Source: Armillaria gallica
Lineage: Eukaryota; Basidiomycota; Agaricomycetes; Agaricales; Physalacriaceae
Length of the DNA stretch: 64,000 bases
NCBI GenBank assembly: GCA_037576215.1
Contig: JBANDB010000007.1
Location: forward strand, 3,193,001-3,257,000
Reading direction: 5' to 3'
Shown: in pieces, positions 37,706 through 48,896 of the stretch
How the letters are laid out: every line of letters starts with the position of its first letter
Numbering within the stretch: the stretch's first letter is position 1
Notes under the pieces: generated by a model
Database searches by the model: none
Seen by the model: the letters and a program-made list of their open reading frames with translations, nothing else
What the model was told of the DNA's origin: nothing
Program-made: the position numbers and the translations under genes

Positions 37706-40178
37706 TTACTTCTCGGTGTCCTCTTTTACTTCTTCAATTGTTTTGACCGTTGGATGGTGGTCCCAGTAAGTATTGAATTGACGCAGCACTTCTTCCCTGG
37801 TTTTCGGCGAGTCGGGGCAGTCGCATTTGAAGTGACCAAGCTTTCCACATCGGAAACACTTTGCTACTGCCTTTGTAGCATCAATATCCATTGGCGTGCT
37901 GCATCCCCCATATGTCATTCCTGTTGCCATCTTCTTTTCCAGTGTGCTTGTTGATGTTTGACCACCCTTCTGGGGCATGGTTCCCTTTGATGCCTGTGTC
38001 TTGGAGTCAATGCGCCCAGTTGTCATGCCTTCCACTAGTTTGAGATGCCAATTATAGTCCATACGGAGTAGGTCAGCCTTCCACCCATCATAGGTGGTTG
38101 GTACCTCTCCATTGGCCGAGTATATGGTGTTTTTACTCGTTTTGCAGGCGGCTTTCTTGATCTGGGCGAGCATTACTTGCTTGTTGTCATGTACCCTAGC
38201 GTAATAGGCGAGTTCTTCAAATTCCTGGAAGAACTTGTCGCCGTCTGGGAAGTTGACTTGTCTGAGCTTTTCCCACTGGGCATGCTTGATCTGTTCATCA
38301 GCATCCTTCCAGAACCTTTTCCTAAGCTCTGATTTGAAGTCCTCATAGATAGGGTACATCTGTTCTCCATTGGCAGTCCTTCCTATGATTCTGTAACACA
38401 ATTCCCACCACCTTTCAGTGTCCTTGGCAAGTCGTGAGATGCAGAAGATTACTTTGTGGGGGGGGGGTACCGGAAGTGCTGATTGAATAGTTTGAAGTGC
38501 AATTTGCACTTTAGGAAGAATTGGGAGATGTCGTTGGAATCTCCTTTGAAGTTGTCATAAGGGGCGACATTCCCATCAGTGAGGACCCAGGGGATTGGAG
38601 GGGTGGGTGCTTTTGGTGGAGCGGGATAGCGCAGTAGTGCCCATCGAATTGGGGGAGCAGGAGGTTGCAGTGTTTGAGCAGGTTGTCTGCCACCGCTTCC
38701 TGATGGATCTGCCCCTGCGAATGGTATGTAACTGCATGAATATGTTCCTGGTGGTTCCTGTCCCCTGATGTAGGAGAAGGTTCTGATTGGTGCTCAGGGT
38801 GGAGCCACTGGTGGTTTATCCGGCATCGGTTCCTGGATCTCGATTTTGGATATGATGCTTTCATAGGGAGTGAGTACCTGCATGGGGATATCTCGGTGTA
38901 TTTCATTAAATAGGAGACAAGTGTTTCGCTCTGCCTCATACTGTAGGATGTCGTCTGCTGGAAGACCTTTCTGTTTGTTCATAAAATAGTCATTTCTGGC
39001 TTGGGTTTCTCCCCAAGACTGGACAAAAGGTAATTCATATGCAAAATAATTATATAAGTCGCGGTAGTCTGCTTGTCTCAATTCAGCCAGGATGGGGATA
39101 CTGAGGTCATTTGCTGTTTTTTCATAAAAGTGGATGGTGTCAGGTAGCGTCATCGCTGGGAGGGTCAGGGTTGGTTGCCTGGAGCGTCAGGATTGGGGGC
39201 AGCTTGGGACTTCCCTTGGGACTGGGTCCATGGATATGGTTGATGTGCTCCACCTCGGGGAGTCCCTCGTTAGCGGTGTCTGAACTGCTTGTCTTGCTTG
39301 GCCAACATCTGTATCTTTGCTGAGGGGGACGGAGTAAGTCACTGGGTGGCTGGGGCTGCTCTCAGAACCAAGTGGCAAGTCATTCCCAGGCAGTTGTGGA
39401 GTGCCTGGGATGCGAGGCATGCTGCTCCCGGATGTTATGCATGTAGTTTGAGGGACCAGCAACAGGTTCCTCAACTGCTCGTATAGGCTCAGGTGTGAGC
39501 TCCCAGTTCTGTATGGGTTGGTCCCAGTACCGGGCATTTCTATAACCTGTTGGGGGAGGGAGTTCAGTGGTCTGGGGAACTGCGGTCAGAGGGGAAGTAG
39601 GCGCTGTATGGAATGGTAAGATTATCCCAGAACTCGTTGGGACTGACTGGGGCTGGGGGTGGTGGAGGATTGTTATGCCAAGCACGGTTGTGGGGATCAT
39701 TGTGGGGAGTGATGGGCCTGATGTCACAGCCCACATCAAATCCCCTGCCAATGAAATAGGCGTACTCACTGGGTGAGGGAGATCGAGGGGCATATGGGGT
39801 AGAGTCAGCAGAACCGGTGGGGGAGAGGATGATGATAGGCATGTGCCTTCTGGGAGGGGTAGGAGGCCTTCTCTCCTGGATGACGGGAGAAGTTGACTCA
39901 GAAATGACCTCCTCTCCTTTGCTGATCCCAATGAGGTTGTTGATCGGGATTGGTCGCCGTGGTATGGGTGTGATGATCCGTGGCTGCTGCTTGAGTGGGA
40001 TGTCATTAGGTGTGGGGTATCTTTGCTGGTTAATAATGATGGTGGGGGCGACGTTGGGTACCTCTACTCATTGCAGCAGTCCATAGTGGAACCTGATGGC
40101 AATGATAAGAGCTGTGACAAGAAAGGCAGCAGCTGGTGCCAAGGATGTGGCTAGGATGGTAATGTTGCCTCTCTCCAT
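37706..40178 (-). pseudogene. gag of Gypsy 2
   Basis: The likely start is the ATG at 40,178 (minus strand), just inside the 5' LTR. The first 36 residues include a hydrophobic stretch (PAAAFLVTALIIAIRF) before a TGA. A Pro-rich region follows, then a capsid-like core (38,794-39,153 and 38,100-38,500; ELRKRFWKDADEQ, QEFEELAYYARV), and a CCHC zinc knuckle CFRCGKLGHFKCDC near 37,810-37,850. Several stops and frameshifts break it, one next to a run of about 10 G near 38,457-38,467. Function would be capsid assembly and RNA packaging. The hydrophobic N-terminus is unusual for a gag. Confidence 0.8.
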
Positions 40179-40220
40179 GGGTGCTCTGATTAGAGAGCTA
40201 GAAAAAGCTTTGAGCTAATT

Positions 40221-40604
40221 TATTAGACCTGAACCTCCAAACAAGAGTAAGCAATGGCTGTATCACTTTCATACAGTCACTGTTGAGTCTTGTGATGTTA
40301 GGAGGTCCTTGACTAAGTGATTTAGTGCTTAGCAAGAAAGAATGTGTTTCAGTATGAATAAACATTAGCTCAAAGCTAGGGAATATACAGCTTTGAGTAC
40401 ACTACTTATATACTAAAGTGAGGGTCCTAATAATAAGTACACTGTGTTAGAAAGTGACAAACAAAGTACATGGTGACCAAGTGTGACTGTATCACTATGT
40501 GAAGACTCTGTGAAGTTGCGGATCCTAAGGATAAGATAAGATAAGTGCTGAAGATAAGATAAGATAAGAGGTGCTTAGGTAAAGAAAATGAATAAATTGT
40601 AACA
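40221..40604 (-). repeat. 5' LTR of Gypsy 2
   Basis: 384 bp; its plus-strand first bases read TATTAGACC where the 3' LTR has TGTTAGACC, one G-to-A change. Ends TTGTAACA followed by ACAAT. Confidence 0.9.
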
Positions 40605-41760
40605 ACAATTAAGTTAGCAGGCACTTGAAAAACAAGAGCCAAACATATAGATATTAATAAGCTTGCGATAATTCCAATTGTTTGCTTGGTGAAAGTATAT
40701 TTCATGACCATGCTCCAGATTCATTTAATGAATCTGGGGACCCAAGCCATTGGAAAACGCCCAAAACTGTTCCACCATTCACCATGGAAATGTCTGATGC
40801 AAGTGAGATATACTGGATTGAAGTCTTTGTTGCACTTATCATGGTGCCCTTTGATGTAGCAAAGAAGAATTATCTTGATAGATCACACAGCATAATGCTT
40901 TGAGGCCTGGAGAGTGTCTGCCTTGAAACATTTGGCAATGTGTACACAGTATTGACAGTTGATGTCATATGAAAAGACAATATTGACACTGTCCTTTTAG
41001 TCCGATGTGAGATTGGCAAGAAGTAGTGCACAGTGAAGAGCATTATCCATTGTCTGTTGGCTGATAAAATAGCAAATCATTGATGGGACAGGCAATCAAA
41101 AGAAAACAAGATGTACTCTTTCCCCTTCAAAAAATTGGCTGTTGCTCTAACAAAGACATAGTTACATTGTACTTGGGTGACTCCTATGTACTTGCAATTT
41201 TTGAAGCAAGTGTTCTGACTGGTAATGGCCTTGTGATTGTTGCATGGCACTTTTTTTTAATGGAAGCAACAATGTTAGTCCACCCAAATGTGTGAGGCAA
41301 GGTACACCCACCTTTCTGCTGTTTTTTGGTTGTATTGCTTCAGCTTCCTTGAGATAACACTCCCATCCCTCACAGTCAGGATATATTCCTCAATTTCCAA
41401 CTAGAGGAAGATTTTTAGTGTCAGAGTTAACAGAATTTGTCTCCAACTTGTTGATGTGAAAGTTCCCATCTCCTATCAACTGGAGCTGGTTTGTATGTCT
41501 AAGCAGGTGTGTTTGACATCATGACGACAGAAAGTAAGAAGAGCAACATACCAGAACTCTCACAGTATTCTGTCTGAATCAGGCTCCATATTCCAACCAA
41601 CTTCTGGACACACAGGACAGTGAACCAGCAAGTTCTTTGGCTGGCATTGGGAATGAGTTCATCAAAGTGATGTACTGCACCAGCACAGCACTCTGATTTG
41701 ATCAGGTTCCAGACACAAAAGACACGTCGGATTTGCTTCATTGCATCCTGCAAGTATTAA
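40605..41760 (-). pseudogene. KDZ transposase, N-terminal and catalytic part
   Basis: Read on the minus strand, a piece near 41,500-41,753 (CCAGAVHHFDELI) resembles the Cys-containing region ahead of the KDZ core. The conserved core motif appears as NIVFSYDINCQYCVHIAKCF at about 40,930-40,995, followed after a TGA by KGHHDKCNKDFNP and HFHGEWWNSFGRF (40,770-40,850), the counterparts of the family's H-x-D/S-C and HGE-E-type motifs. The frame then runs into the Gypsy 2 insertion at 40,604 and resumes at 26,391. The D of SYD and the E of HGE are visible. Stops are frequent, so the enzyme is inactive. Confidence 0.6.
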
Positions 41761-41817
41761 TTAGGGGCACAGTTCTGATGAGATACTAGTAAAAAGTACA
41801 TTTGTGGTATCTGCTAC

Positions 41818-44501
41818 ATGCAGGATTCCAATCCAACTTTGTGGACAGTCCTAGAAATCACATGCACAGAGCATGAACATGACTCATTTGTAGGCAAGCC
41901 TTTTGATGTTCATAATACAGATCTATGTCAAGCAGTGGACAGCCAGAAAACATTGGATGCTAACAATCAGTGGGCTCAAAGCATTTGTGAGGCTCCTATG
42001 AAACCCAAGAAGAGAAAAGTGTAATATACTTGCAGACTCTTATCGTAACACCTATCAATATACTTACTACATATTATTTCCTACTACTGCTAGCTACTGT
42101 ACTTTATGTAGATGAGAGATTCAATGTACTTAGCCTCAAAGCTGGTGCAGTGGCACCTGATCATGAAATGACAATGGTGGACAATAAGCCATGAAATTGA
42201 CACTTTGCTAACTTTGTTCAGTGTTTGGTGTGCTGCCACCCAAGTGTTTTCTTCTTTATACTAAACTACACTTACAGGCTACTTTCTCATCTTCATCACC
42301 ATGCCCTATGATATCTCTGCCAGTGACCCTTGGGTGAACAATGACTGGTCATTTAATCCAACTCAGTGAATCAAAGCCAGCAAAAAATGGCTGGATGTTG
42401 GCATTACAGACTCTCAGTTGATGCTGATACACTGACTGCTTCCTGACTATGAGCGATGTATTGAAGAGCTACACAAGAAGAGCAAGAACCACTGAAACCA
42501 TACATTAAATCAATGGCACAAAGCAGCAATGGAGGCCTTACTCAAGCATCCTCTATTTGATGAACTTGTTCAGAATTCCACCCTGACCAATGAGGATCAG
42601 CTGAACAAGTATCATGACATTGCCAGAGTAAGTCTGCTTAATATCTGAGTGTACTTGATACTAATGGTTATACTCTAGTGCATCATCAAGAAATTCCAGA
42701 ACCACAAAATCAAAAAATTGATAAGAAAGCACCAAGCACTATGACTATCACACTTGGAGATGATGACAATGACAATGATGAGAAAAACTGTGATGAATTC
42801 TCTACCTCTGACCAGAGTCGCCATTACAAGTTGCTTTTTCAGCTACTTAAATTCTCTGGGACCATTAGCGGCCAAAAGATCTTTGAGGACGAATGCAAGG
42901 ACAAGATAGCTGCAAGATCTGAAGAACTACAAAAAGCTGGTGAAGTCAAGGGTGCTGCTGATAGAAAGGCATTGAAAGAGCTGTGGCTCCAGTTAACTGA
43001 TGATGAGCATGAGGACTATGATAATAGGGCTTTGGATGCCACAAAAGATATTTTCTGGTACATTTGCTTATATTCTTCAACTGTTGTTCTGATTTCCATC
43101 TCATAGCCACTGCAAAGAGCTTCCAGTGTTGCTCTACAACATACTGAAGGAGTTCCAGGACTTTGTTGGTCCAGCCACTTTCATGTTGGTCTATGTGTTT
43201 TATGATAAAGCTGATGCAATCTCATCAGGCTGGTACATACAAACTTCTATGGTTAAGATGGTGTCTGATTGATTTGCATTAGTGTCAATGTGTTATTTGA
43301 TATGTCTCAGAAAATCAAAGACATCCTATAGACAGACTTTCCCAAGCAACTTCAAATGTGGGCCAACAGTCATGTTTCCTGTAGGTCTAATTGATTTTGC
43401 ATAATGAAATCATGTTACTGATTAATATTTGTAGATTTAACAAGCAGGAAGATAAAATACCAATTTTCATGCAACAATGATGGTGTCATTTTGTTTCCTT
43501 GCATCAATCTCCAACATACATGTCTGGCAAAGCTGAAGATCTTAATAGATGAATATTTCTATGCTGTATGGGGTATGTGATATCACCATGTTCAACGATA
43601 TATGGCTGCTTAGCATCTTCCAGTTCATGCTAACAAAGGCATCACTCCATGTTCTGATCTTCCATATACCAACATTGCCCAAAGTCCAGAAAAATACTTT
43701 AACACTTCACAATGGCTGATGTTGCCACCAATTTCATGTGCTCCCACAGAGATGGGCAAGGTTGATATAATTCTCATGTCAACCTATCTCAAAAGCCATT
43801 CTTGTGAGGGTGCTCCAAACCCTTTCCAGTTCTATCACACACCAGCTGCTCCACTGTCCCCCACTTCCAACAGCTCTCCACCCTCACCTCATGTCAATGG
43901 AAATCTGAAAGCATCTTCACCTGAACCTCCCATATCACCACTTATCAATGATGAAATGCCAGGCCCACAGTCCAACTATCACATTGATGACTCCCACCTA
44001 GCTAATCAAGACATTGAAAATAAGGAGCATGAAGATGCCATACTGATTTTGCCTCAAAGCATTGACAGTATTGACAACATTGATGACAATGATCCAAACA
44101 AAGAGGCTCTATTGCATTAATAAGACAAGCATGCCACTAAGGATAATGTAATAGATTTCCCACCAGATCCTGATGCTCAGGCAGAGGCCAGTATACATTC
44201 CCAGGACACCCCATATCTGAAGCCAGAGAAGCCAATGAGGAAGCAGCTCAGTCAGAAGGTTGGGGTTACATCTGTGGAAAGTGAAGTGTGCTGTGGAGGT
44301 CATGAATGCAAGGCATCAATAAGAACCAAGGCAGCTAATAAAATTGGCTGCTCATCTGTGAAAACAGCACTGTCAAAGAAACGTCAAAGAAACACAAACA
44401 AGAATGAAGATGACAATCAAGACAAACCTAAAAGCAAAAGAGTGAGGTATGTTTCTTCTCATTATTGCTGTGAGTATCCAAGCCTAACTTGTATTAATTG
44501 A
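41818..44501 (+). pseudogene. Accessory frame of the KDZ element, possibly HMG-box-like
   Basis: Diverges from the transposase. Pieces: 41,818-42,024 ending in a basic KPKKRKV, which looks like a nuclear localisation signal; 42,300-42,630 with DWSFNPTQ and several stops; 42,678-43,106 with FEDECKDKIAARSEELQKAG then RKALKELWLQLTDDEHEDYD, which resembles the third helix of an HMG-type fold but is not diagnostic; and 43,719-44,501, Ser/Pro-rich and then basic with KKRQRNTNKNEDD. Frames are joined by presumed introns that I did not define, and stops are present. A DNA-binding partner of the transposase is a reasonable guess, not shown. Confidence 0.35.
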
Positions 44502-44864
44502 AGAGCATGAAAGATGACTAATAAAGGTATGTGTGATAATGTCTTGTACATTATGATTCTGATCCTCTTTGTTCCATAGATCTATCTATGTATACTACAT
44601 ATAGAATGTGATATATTTTATTCATCCCAAATGTCTCTGAGTGACTTAAGTCATGGTGAGCTCATCTCATTTTGAGTTGTTTGACCTCTTAAGTCAACAT
44701 CAAATCTATATATTAAGATGCTGTCTTAAGATGGCATCTCAACTCATTGAGTGAGGATAAGATGTGAGGCACAGTAGATATCTGCCTTAAAGTTAACTTA
44801 AGCCAGCTCATCTCAGCTCATCTCAAAATGATTTTTATTGTGTTATCTTAAGATTTTTTCATCA

Positions 44865-46071
44865 GGTTTTATGATAAGAACATACCTTGTGACACCAACT
44901 GCTTATAATGAAGCATTGAGCAGGATTGGATTATATATCCAGTGACAAGTTCTCTCTGATAGCAACCAGCTCAGACATGTGAAGCCAAAAAAACATACAA
45001 CATGTGACCTCTTTCTCTGAAGGAGTGTACATTGTGATTCTTCCCACTTGGTGATTTGCTACATAGACACTTCCCCAGTATGCTATCTAATCCTTAAGAA
45101 AGTGCCTGCAGTGAGTTCTAAATATTGTTTACCAAGAGTTGTTGCATTTGTGTAAACACAGTTGTGGTGGTACCACAGAGAGTCAAATTAGCCAATGTAT
45201 ATCCAAGAAGGTCATCTGAAGATTGAAAGGGAGTACAGATTCTGTGATGGATGTAGCAAACATAGCATAAAGTCATATACAGAACACTTCAACAAGTTTG
45301 ATACAGAAATATAGATATACTGGAATTGAAAATGAATGGTTGGACCTCTGAGTATCAGACAACAAGCCTGTAACTGGTCATCTTCCATATATGGGAGCAA
45401 ATAATCAGAAAACATGCACAGAAAGGCATTGGTGTTAGTGTACAGAAAACTGGAAAACTAGATTGATTGGCCATCTCCACTGATACAGCTCAGGTAAATA
45501 GAAGTAAACTACTCCTACCGACCTCAATGTAGAGGCAAGGAGTCAGGCATACAGACTAGATAAACCTGTCACTAACCTTGATCAATGTTTCACTGGCATT
45601 CAATTTTCTCAGCCTCCTACATCGAGCCAGCACCATCAATCCCTGCTATACTACTGCTACAATGTGTGAACACTGTTCATACTGTCCAAAGACCTGCAGA
45701 AGAAAATCTGATGTGTTCAAATTTTTTTCTGAGCAAGTAGTACCATGTTCTTTCTGTTCTGCATTGTACGAGGCTGGAGATAATCTTGTACAAACACTAT
45801 CATTCTGATAAGTATGTTGTGTTCTTGACATTTGTAGCTGCCTCTGTAGAGGCAATACCCTTATCCCTCTATCCCTCCCATCCTCCTCATTGCTCAGTCA
45901 TTAATGTTCATGAACTTGATGATGATGCACCTGCCTGCATATTATTTGGAATCTTGGCAATTTTGAGAAATCAGCTGCAAGCACTCCTTTTCAGCAAGCA
46001 CATTACTTGCCAGGTTCATATTGACATATCCAAAAGAAGTTCAAGATCTTTTTGACAAACCTATGTTCCAT
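44865..46071 (+). repeat. Segmental duplication, copy 2, piece 3 (CpG-depleted)
   Basis: Resumes the match to copy 1 at GAACATACC (copy 1 near 5,678) and continues to about 6,830 of copy 1. It ends with CCAT (46,068-46,071) beside the reversed family B LTR. Confidence 0.8.
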
Positions 46072-47336
46072 TGAAAAGGTTTGTGGTGGGCATCTGTGAA
46101 ACTAAGAGTGGCCTAGCATGAATGACACACTAAACCTACACTCAATCCTATCAGCACACACACACCAATCTCTAATAAGTGTGGAGGGGAGCAAGGAATT
46201 TAATTCTACTTGTGCACTGACAGTATCTCAACAAATCTCAAGAGCTCTCTCTCAATGGCTCAACACAACATAAGATAACCAGCAATATCTCAAGTTCTCT
46301 TTATTTCTCCTCAAAGCTTTTTACAAGTGAGCATGTCAAACCATGCAAGTCTCAAAGCAAAGACTGTTTATAAATTATACAAACAGACACACAGATCCGT
46401 GAAAATGACACAGTCTGCTCAGTGAGCTCACTAAGTACAAATCGCTGCTAGGTTCAGCTGCACATGACTTTGCCTTCTTCTTAGCTTGCTAAACCTGAGT
46501 CCCCACTGGTCATAACAAAAGTCTATTCGGTGAGCTCACTAGTATGAAGTGCCACTAGGTCTAACTGTGCACACCTTCACCTTACTCTAGTCTGCTAAAC
46601 CTAAAACCTGATTTGTCACAAATGAGGCCCTCAGCACTCTCAAACAAAACCCAATAAACCCCTCAAACAAACAGGTCTTGCACACAGCAAGCTCACTAAG
46701 TAACAAGGTACCACCAGATTTCTTTCAGCAGGCACACACCTACTACACCTTGTGCAGCTGTTATGGAGCAGCCCAATCTAGCCAATTCCCACATGAAACA
46801 TACAATTCTCTCTTACACTGCACCAGAAAAGGAACAGAGCTCTCTCTCAGATGTAACCAAGTAAACTCTTGAGACCAGCACAGCTTCACTGACTCCAGAT
46901 CTCTTTCTTATCTCAAGTAAACCGAAGTTTATTATCCAAAATGTTTCTCTGATTCTATTTCTCTGCAAGCTTGCTACAATGCACAAGCCAACTAATGACT
47001 CTCTTGCCAAAATACAGTCTCTTGGCACTTGTCTGTCATGATTTCCAAGGCTAGCAACTAGTAGGCTCACTATGCAAGGCAGGAGACCCACAGATTCTGA
47101 GCTAAACCTTTTCAATGTAACCCAAGCCATTCACACTGTGCCTTAGCAGAGAAGAGGGAAAATAGTAACTTGAATTGTACACTGGTTAGCTGAACTACTT
47201 ATATACTATGAGCAAAAGGTGATTATAAACAGTCTATGAGTAAGGTAAATAGTCTAGATCTTTTGATGTGTTTCTACATTTTTCAATGTCAGTCCTCTGC
47301 AGCTGCAGTATTCATTGGCAGGTGAGGCAGACTGTC
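46072..47336 (-). mobile_element. LTR family B, reversed, interrupted by Gypsy 3
   Basis: Minus-strand sequence aligns with 16,840-18,080 of the forward copy, including the run AGAAACATTTTGGATAA, the poly-purine-rich U5 part and the closing GTGTAGGTTTAGTGTG. It has no SINE at the equivalent site. Its plus-strand left edge TGAAAAGG follows CCAT. The remaining U3 part should lie beyond Gypsy 3 and is not found in the window. Confidence 0.65.
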
Positions 47337-47341
47337 TGTTA

Positions 47342-47413
47342 GAGTACAAATGGCAACCAAATGACGGTTGCCATTTCAAAATTTAGTTCTCTTTTTTGGG
47401 CAATCGTCATTTT
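47342..47413 (+). repeat. Left terminal inverted repeat of the Harbinger element
   Basis: About 72 bp pairing with 50,179-50,250 with few mismatches, several of which are C/T or G/A. Confidence 0.92.
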
Positions 47414-47518
47414 GCATGATTTTGAGTGACACTGGCAGCCTGGGCCTGATTCTGCAATTGTCATGGGCCTTGTGTGTGGCACAATAACCGTTGTTTCTGC
47501 TACATCTGAGCTTCTCCC

Positions 47519-48820
47519 ATGCCTCCCACCGCAGAGGAATATGAGGCTAGAAAGCGACGGCTTCTACTGGCTGCATCCTATGCATTTCAGATTGCTGCTG
47601 TAGCTAGTACACTGTATGTCACTGATAATTACTGGAGTCAGCCCTATCACACCTCCACACTCAGTGGATATGCATGGCTTCAGGAGCTTATCCATGGCCA
47701 TCCAGATCAAATTCACCATGAACTTGGTGTTCATCTGCATGTATTCATTGCCCTAATTATAGAGTTACGCTCTATTGGGCTTCAAAATTCACGATATGTG
47801 ACTTTGGAAGAACAAGTTGGTATCTTTTTATATACTTGCATGACAGGACTGTCTGCCAGCCATGTTGGGGAGCGATTCCAATGGTCAACTGATACTATAA
47901 CAAAGTATTTTTCCATGTTGATCCTTGTTGATATTTACTGATTTGTGTTCAGATACTTTTGCAAAATTCTTGTTGCACTCTCCAGTGATCCATTCTATTC
48001 CAAATATGTCCATCTCCCAACTGTTGATCAGGAAACATCCCCATCCATTTTCAACAACCCAAAGCTCTTTCTGTTTCTACAGGATGCCATTGGAGCCATG
48101 GATGGGACACATATCACTTGCTGTCCCTCCAGTAGTGAACGACCTGGAGCATGTGATCGAAAAGGAAATGTCACACAAAACTGCCTTGCATGCTGCTCAT
48201 TTGAGATGGAATTTCAGTATATGGTTAGTGGATATGGAGGATCTACTGCAGATGCCACAATGTATGCTGATTCTCAGGTTACAAACCTGCCAATTCCACA
48301 AGGGAAATTCTATGTCGCAGATGCTGGCTTTGCCCTTAGTGACCATCTTCTTGTTCCATATCGCAATGTCCACTATCATTTGGCAGAATGGGCTCGAGGT
48401 GATCGACGGTGAGAGAATCACATTATTGCTCTTACATCAGTGACTAACAGGACATCTAGGCCAATGAATGCCCAGGAGTTATTCAATCTACGCCATGCTC
48501 AAGCACGCAATATTGTTGAATGAATCTTTGGGGTTGTGAAAAAGAAGTGGGATATCCTTACAAGGCCACCTCGTTACAGCATGGACATCCAAGCATGTAT
48601 TCCTCCTGCCATTGCTGCTCTTCACAATTTCATCCTGAAGCATGATGATCTTGAACGGGAGGAAATGTTGCAGGATGTAGAGGCATCAGACCCTGTTCCA
48701 GGCAACTATGGGAATCTGGCTGAATCACCAACTATCTCACCAGCTGAGAAAAATCGTGCAAGCAAGTTTCGGGACCAGATTGCTCAAGATATGTGGGCTA
48801 GTTATCAGAAATATTTGTGA
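47519..48820 (+). pseudogene. PIF/Harbinger DDE transposase with one nonsense codon
   Basis: Three exons (47,519-47,916, 47,953-48,408, 48,451-48,820) join in phase to 408 codons; introns are 36 and 42 bp. An N-terminal helical domain (QVGIFLYTCMTGLSASHVGE) is followed by the catalytic core: first Asp in GAMDGTHITC, second Asp in VADAGFAL, Glu in RNIVE. Directly after this Glu the family normally has Arg; here the codon is TGA (48,521-48,523), one C-to-T change from CGA at a CpG. The remainder (IFGVVKKKWDIL, AALHNFILKHDD) is open to the end. The enzyme would cut and insert the element with help from its Myb partner. As read, it would lose the last 100 residues. Confidence 0.88.
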
Positions 48821-48896
48821 GAGAATCCCAATGAAGACACCGATGACAGAGAGGCTATGGAACATTGAATAGCTATGTAAAATAGACTACTTAGTA

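Larger units (their letters stand above)
26397..40604 (-). mobile_element. Chromodomain Gypsy retrotransposon (Gypsy 2), full length with nested foldback element
   Basis: Direct LTRs (26,397-26,783 and 40,221-40,604) and the 5-bp target duplication ACAAT on both sides (26,392-26,396 and 40,605-40,609) define a complete insertion of 14.2 kb. Read on the minus strand it runs gag (37,706-40,178), then protease, RT, RNase H, integrase and chromodomain (26,819-31,128), with a polypurine tract AAGGAGGTAA next to the 3' LTR. A 6.3-kb foldback element separates gag from pol. The element broke the KDZ transposase gene. It carries many stops and is dead. Confidence 0.92.
19517..44864 (-). mobile_element. 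KDZ-type (Kyakuja-Dileera-Zisupton) DNA transposon, with two nested retroelements
   Basis: The ends are imperfect inverted repeats: TGACCAACTTTTCTTAAGAC at the left and, read on the minus strand, TGATGAAAAAATCTTAAGAT at the right. Both are followed by a shared AATAAAATCATTTT-like block. The element sits exactly where the duplicated segment breaks between 19,516 and 44,865. It carries a minus-strand KDZ transposase (24,480-26,391 and 40,605-41,760) and a plus-strand accessory frame (41,818-44,501). Without the gag-only element and the 14.2-kb Gypsy it would be about 6.5 kb. An 8-bp target duplication, expected for the superfamily, could not be resolved, probably because of decay. Confidence 0.65.
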
